Assembly (NCBI RefSeq): GCF_001442615.1
Contig: NZ_LMXN01000004.1
Coordinates: forward strand, 248,001 to 312,000
DNA length: 64,000 nucleotides
Direction: 5' to 3'
Source: Algoriphagus resistens
GTDB lineage: Bacteria > Bacteroidota > Bacteroidia > Cytophagales > Cyclobacteriaceae
Shown: positions 1-8,546 of the stretch, one piece after another
How the letters are laid out: the number at the start of each line of letters is the position of its first letter
Position numbering within the stretch: the first letter of the stretch is position 1
Made by a program: the position numbers and the translations under genes
Notes under the pieces: generated by a model
Seen by the model: only the letters and a program-made list of their open reading frames with translations
Databases searched by the model: none
What the model was told of the DNA's origin: nothing

Positions 1-915
1 TTGTCTATACTTGAAATAAGCAGGATGCTTCATGATCTTAGGGATTGCTAGCTGTGGCAAAATAGTAGAGCAAACTTCGATCATTTTGGCATTTTCCAAA
101 GTCTGGCAAAGCTTTGAAAACTCCTTTGAAGATTCTCTATTATAAAATTCCATCCAACCACAGCGTGAACCTGGCCAAGGAAATTCTTTGGAGATTCCCT
201 TCAACGAAATCGCAGGTCTATTGCCGATTACATCTGCCAATGGAACTGCTGTAATCCCATTATAGGTGATATTTTGATAAATCTCATCGGTAATCAGAAG
301 TAGATTAAATTCCTCTGCGATTTTCACAAAAGCTTCCAACACTTCTCTAGGATACACCATTCCCGTCGGGTTATCCGGATTGATAATCAAGATTCCGACT
401 ATTGATGGATTGTACCGAACCTTCAAATACAAGTCCTCCATATCCGGAAGCCATTGGTTATCGGGATCAAGCTTATAGGTAATCGGGGCAGCATTTGCAT
501 GGGCAGCTTCTGCGGAACTATGTGTACTATATGCAGGAGATGGACCTATAATCCTAGCGGTGGGAATCAGAAATTGGTATAGTTTGGCGATGGCATCACC
601 AAGCCCATTAAAGAACAGGATATCTTCTGCAGTGATCTGTGCTCCACCTCTTTCATTGGTAAGGCCAGCGAGAAACTTACGTGTTTCCAGCACGCCTTTA
701 GAGTCGGCATATCCATAGGTCTTATCCTCCTTCAGCAGATCGGAAATGATTTCCTTCATCCATTCCGGCACATGGTTGCTTTTCTGAATAGGGTCCCCTA
801 TATTTTCCCAGGTCATGGTGTAGCCTAACGCTTCGACTTGGCGCGCTTTTTTAACGATTCCACGAATTTCATAGGATAATTCTTCTGCTCCGGGTCTGAG
901 GAGTAACTGTCTCAT
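1..915 (-). CDS. Pyridoxal-phosphate aminotransferase class I/II (C-terminus cut by window edge)
   Basis: Open frame of 305 codons from an ATG at 913-915 to the left edge, with no stop, so the C-terminus lies outside. The protein begins MRQLLLRPGAEELSYEIRGI and has the fold-type I aminotransferase landmarks: the substrate and cofactor segment NPDNPTG, the ITDEIY motif that holds the PLP-ring Asp and Tyr, and GISKEFPWPGSRCGW, where the Lys should form the Schiff base. The family transfers amino groups between an amino acid and a 2-oxo acid in the cytoplasm. An alanine or aspartate aminotransferase role is most likely but cannot be settled from the sequence. It is divergent from the metallophosphoesterase at 1366 and shares with it a 450-bp intergenic region that carries three palindromic direct repeats. 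Confidence 0.85.
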   Translation of the reverse strand, partial: MRQLLLRPGAEELSYEIRGIVKKARQVEALGYTMTWENIGDPIQKSNHVPEWMKEIISDLLKEDKTYGYADSKGVLETRKFLAGLTNERGGAQITAEDILFFNGLGDAIAKLYQFLIPTARIIGPSPAYSTHSSAEAAHANAAPITYKLDPDNQWLPDMEDLYLKVRYNPSIVGILIINPDNPTGMVYPREVLEAFVKIAEEFNLLLITDEIYQNITYNGITAVPLADVIGNRPAISLKGISKEFPWPGSRCGWMEFYNRESSKEFSKLCQTLENAKMIEVCSTILPQLAIPKIMKHPAYFKYRQ

Positions 916-1365
916 AGGTTTGTTAGGCTGACTTCCAACTATTTCAGGCACAAAGAAACAAAAAAGAGAAAGGAAACTATCTCCTAGCATTGAAATACTG
1001 AATTTTTCTACCTAGGATAAAAGACCGCCAAATTTAATTTGCCTTTACTTTGTCACAAGATTTGATGAAAAATGCCCTGACTTTGTGACAATAGTAAGAT
1101 AATTTACCTTGGCTTTGTGACAAAAATCAAGAGCGTTTTTTTATCTCTTCGTAATGGTGTGCTTGCAAAAAAAAGTCAGCACTCCTACTATAAATAGCTA
1201 ATGCAAGAAGCCCACCAAGAATTGCAAAGAGATCCAAGTGCTACGTAAAAGTCATTTGAAAAGCGTGATCTCGATGCGAACTTTTAGATTGTAAGCTTAA
1301 AATATTTACTCATTTTCAGTAGAATTTCAAGTGAACAGTACTTACTTTAAAAAAATCCTACGCTA
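916..1365. other. 450-bp divergent intergenic region with phased repeats
   Basis: No credible gene lies here. The region separates the leftward aminotransferase from the rightward metallophosphoesterase. Its main content is the set of three direct repeats at 1042-1123, listed separately. The rest is AT-rich, and I see no terminator hairpin or clear TAnnTTTG promoter box. Confidence 0.6.
1042..1123. promoter_or_regulatory. Three helically phased 17-bp direct repeats, candidate operator
   Basis: The units are CCTTTACTTTGTCACAA (1042-1058), CCCTGACTTTGTGACAA (1075-1091) and CCTTGGCTTTGTGACAA (1107-1123). Each ends in the near-perfect palindrome TTGTSACAA, centred at 1054, 1087 and 1119, so the centres are 33 and 32 bp apart, about three helical turns. 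Repeated palindromes in phase within a divergent promoter region are typical of cooperative binding by a dimeric regulator. Which regulator, and which of the two genes it controls, is not known. Confidence 0.5.
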
Positions 1366-2580
1366 GTGGCCCGCATTCTTCTCCTCCTAATCTCCATATT
1401 CCTTATTGACTGGTATTCCTATCAAGCTTTCAAAACGGTATTTCCCCAGCAAAGCTGGATTAAGATTGGATTTTGGGTCTTTTCTATTTCCGTATACCTG
1501 TTTGTAGTCTATGGTTTTCTGACCTTCAGCCGTGGTAATCTCAGTCTGAACTTTGGAAGAATGATTTCCCTATTGGTATTGTCCCTGATTCCAAAGCTCA
1601 TCGTTCTTGGTTTCATGTTTGGAGAAGATATCTTGCGCTTTCTTTCAGGGATATTTTATTCTGTCGCGGGCAATCAGGAAGGCGATTTTCTTCCGGATCG
1701 CAGAAAATTTGTAAGCCAAGCCGCTTTAGCATTATCCGCAATTCCTTTTCTGGGAATCCTGCACGGAGTGTTAATAGGAAAATACCGCTACCGTGTCGTG
1801 AACCATACGCTGGAGTATGATGACCTGCCCGAGGAATTTGACGGATTTACGATCACTCAGATTTCAGATATACACTCCGGGAGTTTTGACAACAAAAAGA
1901 AACTGGACTATGGCATTGAGCTGATCAACAAGCAAGCATCCGATGTTATCCTATTTACAGGTGATTTGGTTAATAACCAAGCGAAAGAAATGGAGCCTTG
2001 GATAGATACTTTCAAAAAGTTAAAAGCTCCAATGGGAAAATACTCCATCCTAGGAAATCATGACTATGGGGATTATGTTGCTTGGCCCAGCAAGGAAGCC
2101 AAAGAAGCTAATATGCAGCGTCTATATGAAATCCAAAAAGAACTTGGATTTCAGCTCTTACGCAATGAAAGCGTGGAACTCAGAAAAGCGGAAGCAAGCA
2201 TAATTCTGATCGGAGTGGAGAATTGGGGAAAGGGATTTGGGCAATATGGAGACCTCAAAAAAGCTGCTGCAAACCTGAGCGATGAAAGTTTTAAAATATT
2301 GATGAGCCACGACCCGTCCCACTTTGATGAACAGGTAAAAAATTTCTCCCAATTTATCCATTTGACTTTGAGTGGTCATACCCATGGGATGCAGTTTGGG
2401 ATAGAGATCCCCGGTTTTGTCAAATGGAGCCCTGCCTCACTTCGCTATCCTAAATGGGCTGGACTGTATGAAGAACTTGGCCGGTACTTACATGTCAACC
2501 GTGGATTTGGATTTTTGGCCTTTCCTGGGAGGGTGGGTATTTGGCCGGAGATTACGGTGCTAACACTGAAAAGGAAGTAG
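1366..2580 (+). CDS. Membrane-anchored metallophosphoesterase
   Basis: 404 aa with a GTG start. Residues 1 to about 90 form three or four hydrophobic segments, followed by a linker and then a calcineurin-like phosphoesterase domain. The metal-binding blocks are visible in order: ISDIHSG, FTGDLVNN, LGNHDYGDY and LSGHTHGMQFG, which are the D-x-H, GD, GNH(D/E) and GHxH motifs of the family. The layout matches YkuE/YaeI-type enzymes, which act on membrane-linked phosphoesters; YaeI is linked to UDP-2,3-diacylglucosamine-like substrates. The true substrate is unknown. The gene stands alone on this strand and the next gene is convergent. Confidence 0.85.
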   Translation: MARILLLLISIFLIDWYSYQAFKTVFPQQSWIKIGFWVFSISVYLFVVYGFLTFSRGNLSLNFGRMISLLVLSLIPKLIVLGFMFGEDILRFLSGIFYSVAGNQEGDFLPDRRKFVSQAALALSAIPFLGILHGVLIGKYRYRVVNHTLEYDDLPEEFDGFTITQISDIHSGSFDNKKKLDYGIELINKQASDVILFTGDLVNNQAKEMEPWIDTFKKLKAPMGKYSILGNHDYGDYVAWPSKEAKEANMQRLYEIQKELGFQLLRNESVELRKAEASIILIGVENWGKGFGQYGDLKKAAANLSDESFKILMSHDPSHFDEQVKNFSQFIHLTLSGHTHGMQFGIEIPGFVKWSPASLRYPKWAGLYEELGRYLHVNRGFGFLAFPGRVGIWPEITVLTLKRK

Positions 2581-2719
2581 TATTGGCTGGTCGGAATTTG
2601 TAATCCGTGTTGCCTATAAGACAGCGCCTAACCGGTAAGCTTTTTTTTAGGGCGAAAAAATGCTTTTCCCTGGAAAGAAATTCTTCGGGGATGATTATCT
2701 CTTTAAATTCCTTATGTCT

Positions 2720-2959
2720 TTAAATCAGAAGATGGTCTTCATCAAAGTCTACCATATCTACTAAGCCTATAAATTCTCTATCATCCAAAGTAATGATATA
2801 GCAGGTATCAAATAGTTGAGGCATTTTTAAAGACCTGGGATTCTTTATATCTACAAGTATTTCTTGGAGGTTGAGATCCTGGGGTTCTTTAATTTCCTGA
2901 TTACATCCTGAAACAATCAGGAAAAAAGTTGGAGCAAACAAGATTAAAAACCGCCTCAT
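2720..2959 (-). pseudogene. Truncated 6-bladed beta-propeller-type lipoprotein remnant
   Basis: 79 codons from the ATG at 2957-2959. The product starts MRRFLILFAPTFFLIVSGC, a clear lipoprotein signal peptide with lipobox VSGC. The following segment, with IKNPRSLKMPQLFDTCYIITL and ending DMVDFDEDHLLI, resembles the opening of Bacteroidota 6-bladed beta-propeller lipoproteins (a first strand with a leucine-rich turn, then a D-D-x-I/L strand), which normally run to 350-400 aa. Here a stop follows at once, so I read it as a 5' remnant. An upstream in-frame ATG at 3061 would lie inside the ettA terminator and is rejected as the start. It could also be a genuine short lipoprotein. Confidence 0.45.
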
Positions 2960-2981
2960 TGAACTGAACCTATAAAAAATA

Positions 2982-3023
2982 AAAGCCTCCTCCAAGTCCG
3001 TATACAGGCTTGAAGAAGGCTTT
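2982..3023 (-). terminator. Rho-independent terminator of ettA
   Basis: The arms AAAGCCTCCTCCAAG (2982-2996) and CTTGAAGAAGGCTTT (3009-3023) form a 15-bp stem with two G-U pairs in the minus-strand transcript. A T-rich tract follows on that strand (2971-2983). It sits 43 bp past the ettA stop. Confidence 0.85.
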
Positions 3024-3065
3024 AGCATTATTAACAAACCTTCGAGGTCTTGAAGGCCCAAACGT

Positions 3066-4745
3066 TTATTTCAAATTCTTATACCGGATCCGCTTCGGCT
3101 CCACATCGCCCAAACGCTTTTTCTTATTCTCTTCGTAGTCGGAGAAGTTCCCTTCAAACCAGACCACTTGAGAATCTCCTTCAAAAGCTAGAATATGTGT
3201 ACAGATTCTATCCAAGAACCATCTGTCGTGGGAGATTACCACTGCACAGCCTCCGAAGTTTTCCAAAGCTTCTTCCAGTGCACGGAGTGTGTTCACATCC
3301 AAGTCGTTGGTAGGCTCATCAAGAAGCAACAGGTTTCCGCCTTCTTTCAGCGTCAACGCTAAGTGGACTCTATTTCGCTCTCCACCGGAAAGAACCCCAA
3401 CCTTCTTCTCCTGATCACCTCCGCCAAAGTTAAACTTACTCACATATGCCCGTGCATTCACTTCCTTGTTGCCAAGCATCATCAGTTCATTTCCTTCGGA
3501 GATCGTCTGATAAACTGTCTTATTTGGGTCAAGGGAATCATGGCTTTGGTCCACATAAGCTAATTGCACCGTTTCACCGACTTCAAAATTCCCGGCATCC
3601 GGTTTCTCTTGTCCTGTGATCAATTTGAAAAGCGTGGACTTACCCGCACCGTTTGGCCCGATCACACCGACTATCCCGCCTTGAGGCAAAGCGAAAGTCA
3701 GGTTTTCGAAAAGAAGCTTATCCCCAAAGGCTTTTGAGACTCCGTTTACTTCAATCACCTTCGCCCCCAGGCGAGGTCCCGGCGGGATGAATAGCTCAAG
3801 TTTTGCTTCCCTTTCTTTAGATTCCTCTCCCACCAATCTGTCGTATGCACTCAGACGAGCTTTCCCTTTAGCCTGACGGGCCTTCGGTGTCATCCTGATC
3901 CACTCCAACTCCCGTTCGAGTGTTTTCTGACGCTTGGATTCTGTTTTCTCTTCCTGCTTTAAGCGGTTTTGCTTCTGATCGAGCCAAGAGGAATAATTCC
4001 CTTTCCAGGGAATGCCCTCACCGCGATCCAACTCCAGAATCCACCCTGCCACATTATCCAGGAAATACCTGTCGTGGGTAACGGCAATAACGGTTCCCTT
4101 ATAATTCTGCAAGTGCTGCTCCAGCCAATGCACCGATTCTGCGTCCAGGTGGTTGGTCGGTTCATCAAGTAGCAACACATCCGGTTCCTGTAAAAGCAGA
4201 CGGCACAAGGCTACTCTTCTCTTTTCCCCGCCGGAAAGGTTAGCTACGTTAGCATCACTAGGCGGCAGTCTGAGCGCATCCATGGCTTTATCCAGCATCA
4301 CGTCAAGCTCCCAGGCATTTGCTGCGTCCAGTTTCTCCTGTACCACTCCCTGCTTCTCGATGAGCTCATTCATTGCTTCAGGATCTTCCATCAAAGCCGG
4401 ATCCATGAATTTCTCATTGATTTCTTCAAATTCCTTCAGCAGGGCCACGGTTTCAGAAACTGCCTCTTCCACGACTTCTTTTACTGTTTTGGTGGGATCG
4501 AGTTTTGGTTCCTGTTCCAGCATGCCCACTGTGTAGCCTGGAGACCAAACTACTTCTCCCTGAAACTCCTTATCCATTCCTGCAATAATCTTCAAAAGGG
4601 AAGATTTACCGGAACCATTCAAACCCAGAACTCCGATTTTGGCTCCATAAAAAAATGAGAGGTAGATATCTTTGAGTACTTTTTTCTGTGGCGGATAAAT
4701 TTTTGAAACTCCTGCCATGGAAAAGATGATTTTTTCTGCGCTCAT
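3066..4745 (-). CDS. ettA: Energy-dependent translational throttle protein EttA (ABC-F)
   Basis: 559 aa, the usual EttA length. It has two ABC ATPase domains and no transmembrane segments. Walker A motifs are GLNGSGKSS (about residue 40) and GPNGAGKST (about residue 370). Signatures [13 protein letters not shown] and [13 protein letters not shown] precede the Walker B blocks [11 protein letters not shown] and [11 protein letters not shown]. Between the domains lies the charged linker with [17 protein letters not shown], the P-site tRNA interaction region characteristic of EttA. The family binds the ribosomal E site and adjusts the first steps of elongation according to the ATP/ADP ratio. A strong terminator follows the gene. 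Confidence 0.95.
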   Translation of the reverse strand: MSAEKIIFSMAGVSKIYPPQKKVLKDIYLSFFYGAKIGVLGLNGSGKSSLLKIIAGMDKEFQGEVVWSPGYTVGMLEQEPKLDPTKTVKEVVEEAVSETVALLKEFEEINEKFMDPALMEDPEAMNELIEKQGVVQEKLDAANAWELDVMLDKAMDALRLPPSDANVANLSGGEKRRVALCRLLLQEPDVLLLDEPTNHLDAESVHWLEQHLQNYKGTVIAVTHDRYFLDNVAGWILELDRGEGIPWKGNYSSWLDQKQNRLKQEEKTESKRQKTLERELEWIRMTPKARQAKGKARLSAYDRLVGEESKEREAKLELFIPPGPRLGAKVIEVNGVSKAFGDKLLFENLTFALPQGGIVGVIGPNGAGKSTLFKLITGQEKPDAGNFEVGETVQLAYVDQSHDSLDPNKTVYQTISEGNELMMLGNKEVNARAYVSKFNFGGGDQEKKVGVLSGGERNRVHLALTLKEGGNLLLLDEPTNDLDVNTLRALEEALENFGGCAVVISHDRWFLDRICTHILAFEGDSQVVWFEGNFSDYEENKKKRLGDVEPKRIRYKNLK

Positions 4746-4876
4746 GCGTTATATTTTTACTTTAAAATTGCACTAGAGATCAAAGATGGCAAAAAAACCG
4801 CTTTCTTAGGATAAGTGCTTTTGAATTAATTAATTTGCGGAAAATCGAAAACCGCCAACTAACCTACTGTATAACA

Positions 4877-6124
4877 ATGGAACATCCGTATGGATATATC
4901 AAGGAAAACAAAGTCTATTTAAAGGGTTTTTTGGGTCAGGAAGACAGAATAATAGGTGAAGTAAAAGAAGATGAGGCCTCTACAATCAAATATTTTGAGG
5001 AAAGATTTGAACAACTCAAAGAGAAAGTAGCCAAACTTAAAAATGATATTCAGGAAAATCAGAACAAAGGTTCATTCCTGATGAAACTCATCCATCTAAG
5101 AGAATCTCTGATGCAATCTGATGCATTGGGGGATTTTGAGCCGCTAATCAATGACCTTAGCCAGCAAGAGGAATATCTCAACGAAATTATTCAGGTAAAC
5201 CGTACCAAAAATCTTGAGGTAAAAAAAGGGTTGATCCTAGAAGCTGAAGAGAGAAAAGATGATACTGACTGGAAAGAAACCACCGAGTTTTATAAAGAAC
5301 TCAAGCTTCGTTGGATAAAAACCGGTCCTGTGGAAAAGGAACTGCAAGAAGAAGTAGAGAATACATTTAATGCGATCGTTCAACACTTCTTTGAAAACAG
5401 GAGGCATTTCTTCGAAGGTCTTGCCCTTCAGGCAGAAGAAAACATCAAAGTGTATGAAGCACTGGTAGTCCAGGCCAGAGAAGCGCATGATTTTCCTGAT
5501 GCGAAGATTGCCTTTGACATTTCAAAGAAAATCCAACGCCAATGGAAAGAGGCAGGCAAGGTACCAGCGGAAAAGAGACAGCCACTTTGGGATGAATTCT
5601 CCAAATTGAACAACAGGATATTCTCACGGTATAAAAGAACCCTCCAAACTGGACCTCAGATGAATCCTCGGGAACTGATGCGGAAGGTGGAGACTTTAAC
5701 CGAAGAGATCAAAGAACTCTCGGCAAAACCCTCCTCCTATGAACTTATCGGGAGAGCCAAAGCGATTCAGGAAGAATGGAGGAAACTTCCTCCCCGCAAA
5801 CCAAGAGAGGCAAATCTGCTTGTCCGATCATTCCAATTCTTCTCGGATATCGTATTTGAAAAAGCTTTTCTGGAAAAACTTGTCCATGGAAAATATCCCG
5901 ACTTTGATGAAAAACCCGAATCTGAACAAATTCAGATAAAAACGGCTTTATTAAAAGATTTGCTGAAAAGAGATCAGACTGAGCTGGAAGCGGCACAAAA
6001 CAATACGGAGAATTTCCGCGTTCAGTCAGCTGATTTTGATGTAATGATGAAGAAAAAATTATTCGCGGTGAAGAGGAAAGTTGATGTGAAAAATTATATT
6101 TTAAAACAACTTTCTTTTAAATAG
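4877..6124 (+). CDS. DUF349 domain-containing protein
   Basis: 415 aa from the ATG at 4877 (MEHPYGYIKENKVYL). An earlier in-frame TTG at 4835 adds 14 residues without family character and is not preferred. The protein is highly charged and almost entirely alpha-helical, with three or four copies of the DUF349 pattern (W-K-E-A-G-K/P-V-P, then LWDEF or similar, for example QRQWKEAGKVPAEKRQPLWDE cut into two helices). It has no signal peptide or membrane segment. Proteins of this family are common in Bacteroidota, and the biochemical function is not established. It is divergent from ettA. Confidence 0.8.
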   Translation: MEHPYGYIKENKVYLKGFLGQEDRIIGEVKEDEASTIKYFEERFEQLKEKVAKLKNDIQENQNKGSFLMKLIHLRESLMQSDALGDFEPLINDLSQQEEYLNEIIQVNRTKNLEVKKGLILEAEERKDDTDWKETTEFYKELKLRWIKTGPVEKELQEEVENTFNAIVQHFFENRRHFFEGLALQAEENIKVYEALVVQAREAHDFPDAKIAFDISKKIQRQWKEAGKVPAEKRQPLWDEFSKLNNRIFSRYKRTLQTGPQMNPRELMRKVETLTEEIKELSAKPSSYELIGRAKAIQEEWRKLPPRKPREANLLVRSFQFFSDIVFEKAFLEKLVHGKYPDFDEKPESEQIQIKTALLKDLLKRDQTELEAAQNNTENFRVQSADFDVMMKKKLFAVKRKVDVKNYILKQLSFK

Positions 6125-6202
6125 TCTGTACAACGCTGAATATTTCAAAAAAAGAATAATTTTGCAACCCTTAAACTCCGGAACTCCTTTAAAATAAACA
6201 TT

Positions 6203-6424
6203 ATGTACTGGACACTTGAATTAGCATCCTATCTAGAGGACGCACCCTGGCCAGCCACCAAGGATGAATTAATTGATTATGCCATCCGATCCGGCGCACC
6301 AATGGAAGTAGTAGAAAATCTACAAGAATTAGAAGATGATGGTGAACCTTACGAGACCATCGAAGAGATTTGGCCTGATTATCCAACCAAAGACGACTTC
6401 TTCTTCAACGAAGATGAATATTAA
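6203..6424 (+). CDS. Small DUF2795-type acidic protein
   Basis: 73 aa, very acidic. The start MYWTLELASYLEDAPWPATK and the segment DELIDYAIRSGAP with ENLQELEDDGEPYETIEEIW match the DUF2795 fold, a short helical domain found as a stand-alone protein in Bacteroidota. Its function is unknown. It lies 78 bp after the DUF349 gene and is followed at once by a terminator, so it could be the last gene of a two-gene unit. Confidence 0.8.
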   Translation: MYWTLELASYLEDAPWPATKDELIDYAIRSGAPMEVVENLQELEDDGEPYETIEEIWPDYPTKDDFFFNEDEY

Positions 6425-6428
6425 ATTT

Positions 6429-6459
6429 AAGCCCTGAGAGATGCAGGGCTTTCTTTTTT
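6429..6459 (+). terminator. Rho-independent terminator after the DUF2795 gene
   Basis: AAGCCCTG (6429-6436) pairs perfectly with CAGGGCTT (6444-6451) around a 7-nt loop. The T-rich tract TCTTTTTT follows. Confidence 0.9.
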
Positions 6460-6754
6460 AGTCTGATTTGGTTTTACCAGAAAGTTCACTGAAACCAGCG
6501 CTGGTTGAAAGTCTCACTACCTTGGACCTAAATCATCACAATCTTCGGACTACCTTTCAGTGATCGCAGGCTGTTATTACTACTATCAATCTAATATTCA
6601 AGGCAATACCGAGCAAAGTCGAAGTCTGATTATGAGATTTTAAAATGCAAAGCAGCCTGAAGACAGCATTGTTAAAGGCACAAGTCAGGAAGACTTGTGC
6701 CAAATACCATCCATCCCCTGAAAACTGCGACTGTTAACTGTTCATTTTCATTTC
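6460..6754. other. Gene-free spacer between convergent units
   Basis: Together with the terminator this makes 330 bp without a gene. It contains a perfect palindrome at 6677-6701, listed separately, and otherwise unremarkable sequence. I see no open frame with protein character. Confidence 0.5.
6677..6701. repeat. REP-like perfect inverted repeat
   Basis: GGCACAAGTC (6677-6686) and GACTTGTGCC (6692-6701) form a perfect 10-bp stem with a 5-nt loop. No T-tract follows, so this is not an ordinary terminator. Short GC-rich palindromes between convergent genes resemble REP elements spread by RAYT transposases. No RAYT gene is in the window. Confidence 0.5.
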
Positions 6755-7480
6755 CTACAATCCCAAAACCTGTCTCAGCCGGGAATATCCTGTCTTACTT
6801 ACCGGAACCTTCTTACCACCGCGCAACATCACCAGATAATTATCCCGCTCATAGGGTTCGATTTTGGTAATCTCATTCAGATTAATCAGGTAAGATCTGT
6901 GTACACGCACAAACTTTGCTGGATCAAGGGCTTCCTCTAGGGACCTCATGGTCATCTTCTTCAAGTACTTGCCAGTAAGTGCATGGATGGCTATGTAATC
7001 ATCTTCGGCCTCGAAAAAACTCACTTCATGCGTTGGAATGATTTTGATTTCGTTCTTGACCCTAACGACAAGACGGTTTCTTTTCTCTGCCAATTCGCTA
7101 AATTTCTGAACATTTTCTATCCCACTCCCTTGTTGGGCAAGGAATTTCTCTATGGCCCGGGAAAATCTATCCAGGGAAAATGGCTTGAGTAAGTAGTCAA
7201 TGGCCATCGTATCAAATGCTTTCAGGGCATATTGGTCAAAGGCGGTAGTAAAGATTACAGCAGGTGGATCATCCAATAATTCCAACATTTCAAAGCCCGT
7301 GATTTTAGGCATCTGCACATCCAGGAATATCAGATCAGGTTCATGCTCCTGGATAGCTTTAAGACCCTGGAACCCATTCTGACATACAGCTGCAAGTTCA
7401 AACTGAGGAAAATCCGCTAAAAATTCCCGCACAATACCCGCCGCCAAAGGCTCATCATCGATGATTAACGTCTTGATCAT
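6755..7480 (-). CDS. LytTR-family response regulator
   Basis: 241 aa. Residues 1 to about 120 form the receiver domain: acidic pair D8-D9, phosphoacceptor D54 in LIFLDVQMPK, Thr in IFTTAFDQYA, and Lys in DYLLKPFS. Residues about 140-240 form the LytTR DNA-binding domain, with FFEAEDDYIAIH and FVRVHRSYLINLNEI. The start overlaps the stop of the histidine kinase by 4 bp, showing translational coupling. The pair resembles AgrA/LytR- and YehT-type systems. A 21-bp-spaced direct repeat before the operon (9545-9574) is a candidate binding site. Confidence 0.92.
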   Translation of the reverse strand: MIKTLIIDDEPLAAGIVREFLADFPQFELAAVCQNGFQGLKAIQEHEPDLIFLDVQMPKITGFEMLELLDDPPAVIFTTAFDQYALKAFDTMAIDYLLKPFSLDRFSRAIEKFLAQQGSGIENVQKFSELAEKRNRLVVRVKNEIKIIPTHEVSFFEAEDDYIAIHALTGKYLKKMTMRSLEEALDPAKFVRVHRSYLINLNEITKIEPYERDNYLVMLRGGKKVPVSKTGYSRLRQVLGL

Positions 7481-8517
7481 TTCTGTTGGGGGATTTTTAA
7501 AATTACGGTGAAAAGTGAATCATGTGCTTTGGACTCCAGCAAATCCTTTCTGCCAAAAAGCAAGAACAATCTGCGGTCCACAGAGCTCAATCCAAAACCT
7601 GCTCCTTTTGGCGCAGCCACATCAGGATCATAGGGATTCTCAATTTTCACCATCAAATAATTCTGCTCCTTCATTGCGTGGAGCGTTATTTTAACTTCTT
7701 CAGTGATACCGTAAAGTCCATGTTTAATGGCATTTTCGAGTAAAGGTTGTATCAGCAATTGTGGTAAACGCAGCTGCTTTACTTCTTCATTAACTTCAAA
7801 AACCACATCCAATCTATGTCCAAACCGCACACGTTCGATATCAAGATATAGCTTAAGATAGTTCAGTTCCTCTTCAAGGCTAAGCCACTGCCGGTGATCC
7901 TTTCGTATAGTTCCACGGAGAAAATCCGAAAGCTGAAGCACCATCTCTCTGGCTTTGGCAGGCTGTAAAACCGTCAACGCACTGATAGAATTGAGACTGT
8001 TGAATAGGAAATGCGGCTGAAGCTGTTGTCTCAGTTGTGTCAATTCTGCTTCCCGGGATAGCTCATTCATCATAGTTTCCCTATTTTTGACCTCTTTTTG
8101 CTCTTCGAGTTTGGATACTGCCAAAGCCAAAACTGCTACAAAAATTTCAGCAATTCCAAGAAAAGTCCAGCGCAGAAGAAAATTTTCACGAAGAAAAATC
8201 CAATATAATTCATCCTCATCAAAAATCCACTTCAGGACCTGGTAGTGAAAATAAATTGCCACAAAACTATACAGCAGGGGAAATAGTAAAAGCATGCCGT
8301 TGTTACGCCCTGAAGGAACATAAAAATTGAATGTTCGGTCTATAATTGTGACTCCAAAAATAAAAATTAATGCAAAAACCATGGCATCTACAATCGCTGT
8401 AGATTGGCGAACACCATAAAATGCGAGCAACCCAAACGTGCCAAGGAACCAGATTACTCCGGCTCCCTGGACAATCCATTTACTTTTGGCGGGGCTGGAA
8501 AATGCTCTTGAGAACAA
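7477..8517 (-). CDS. LytS/YehU-type sensor histidine kinase
   Basis: 346 aa. Four to five hydrophobic helices lie in residues about 10-140. A short coiled linker follows, then the His_kinase (PF06580-type) block LQPHFLFNSLNSISAL, where His is the phosphoacceptor, and a compact HATPase region with LLIQPLLENAIKHG (N box) and GAGFGLSSVDRRL (G box). There is no periplasmic sensor domain, so any signal is probably sensed in or at the membrane. Its partner is the overlapping LytTR regulator. The LiaF-like protein encoded 29 bp upstream may modulate it. Confidence 0.9.
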   Translation of the reverse strand: MFSRAFSSPAKSKWIVQGAGVIWFLGTFGLLAFYGVRQSTAIVDAMVFALIFIFGVTIIDRTFNFYVPSGRNNGMLLLFPLLYSFVAIYFHYQVLKWIFDEDELYWIFLRENFLLRWTFLGIAEIFVAVLALAVSKLEEQKEVKNRETMMNELSREAELTQLRQQLQPHFLFNSLNSISALTVLQPAKAREMVLQLSDFLRGTIRKDHRQWLSLEEELNYLKLYLDIERVRFGHRLDVVFEVNEEVKQLRLPQLLIQPLLENAIKHGLYGITEEVKITLHAMKEQNYLMVKIENPYDPDVAAPKGAGFGLSSVDRRLFLLFGRKDLLESKAHDSLFTVILKIPQQK

Positions 8518-8546
8518 AAGATTGGAGTTTTGGGTAAGGAATTTCG

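Noticed and set aside
1042-1123. CRISPR-like array (three short repeats at regular spacing)
   Set aside because: Only three 17-bp units with imperfect identity and about 16-bp spacers, no cas genes, and each unit is palindromic at one end. Operator sites fit better.
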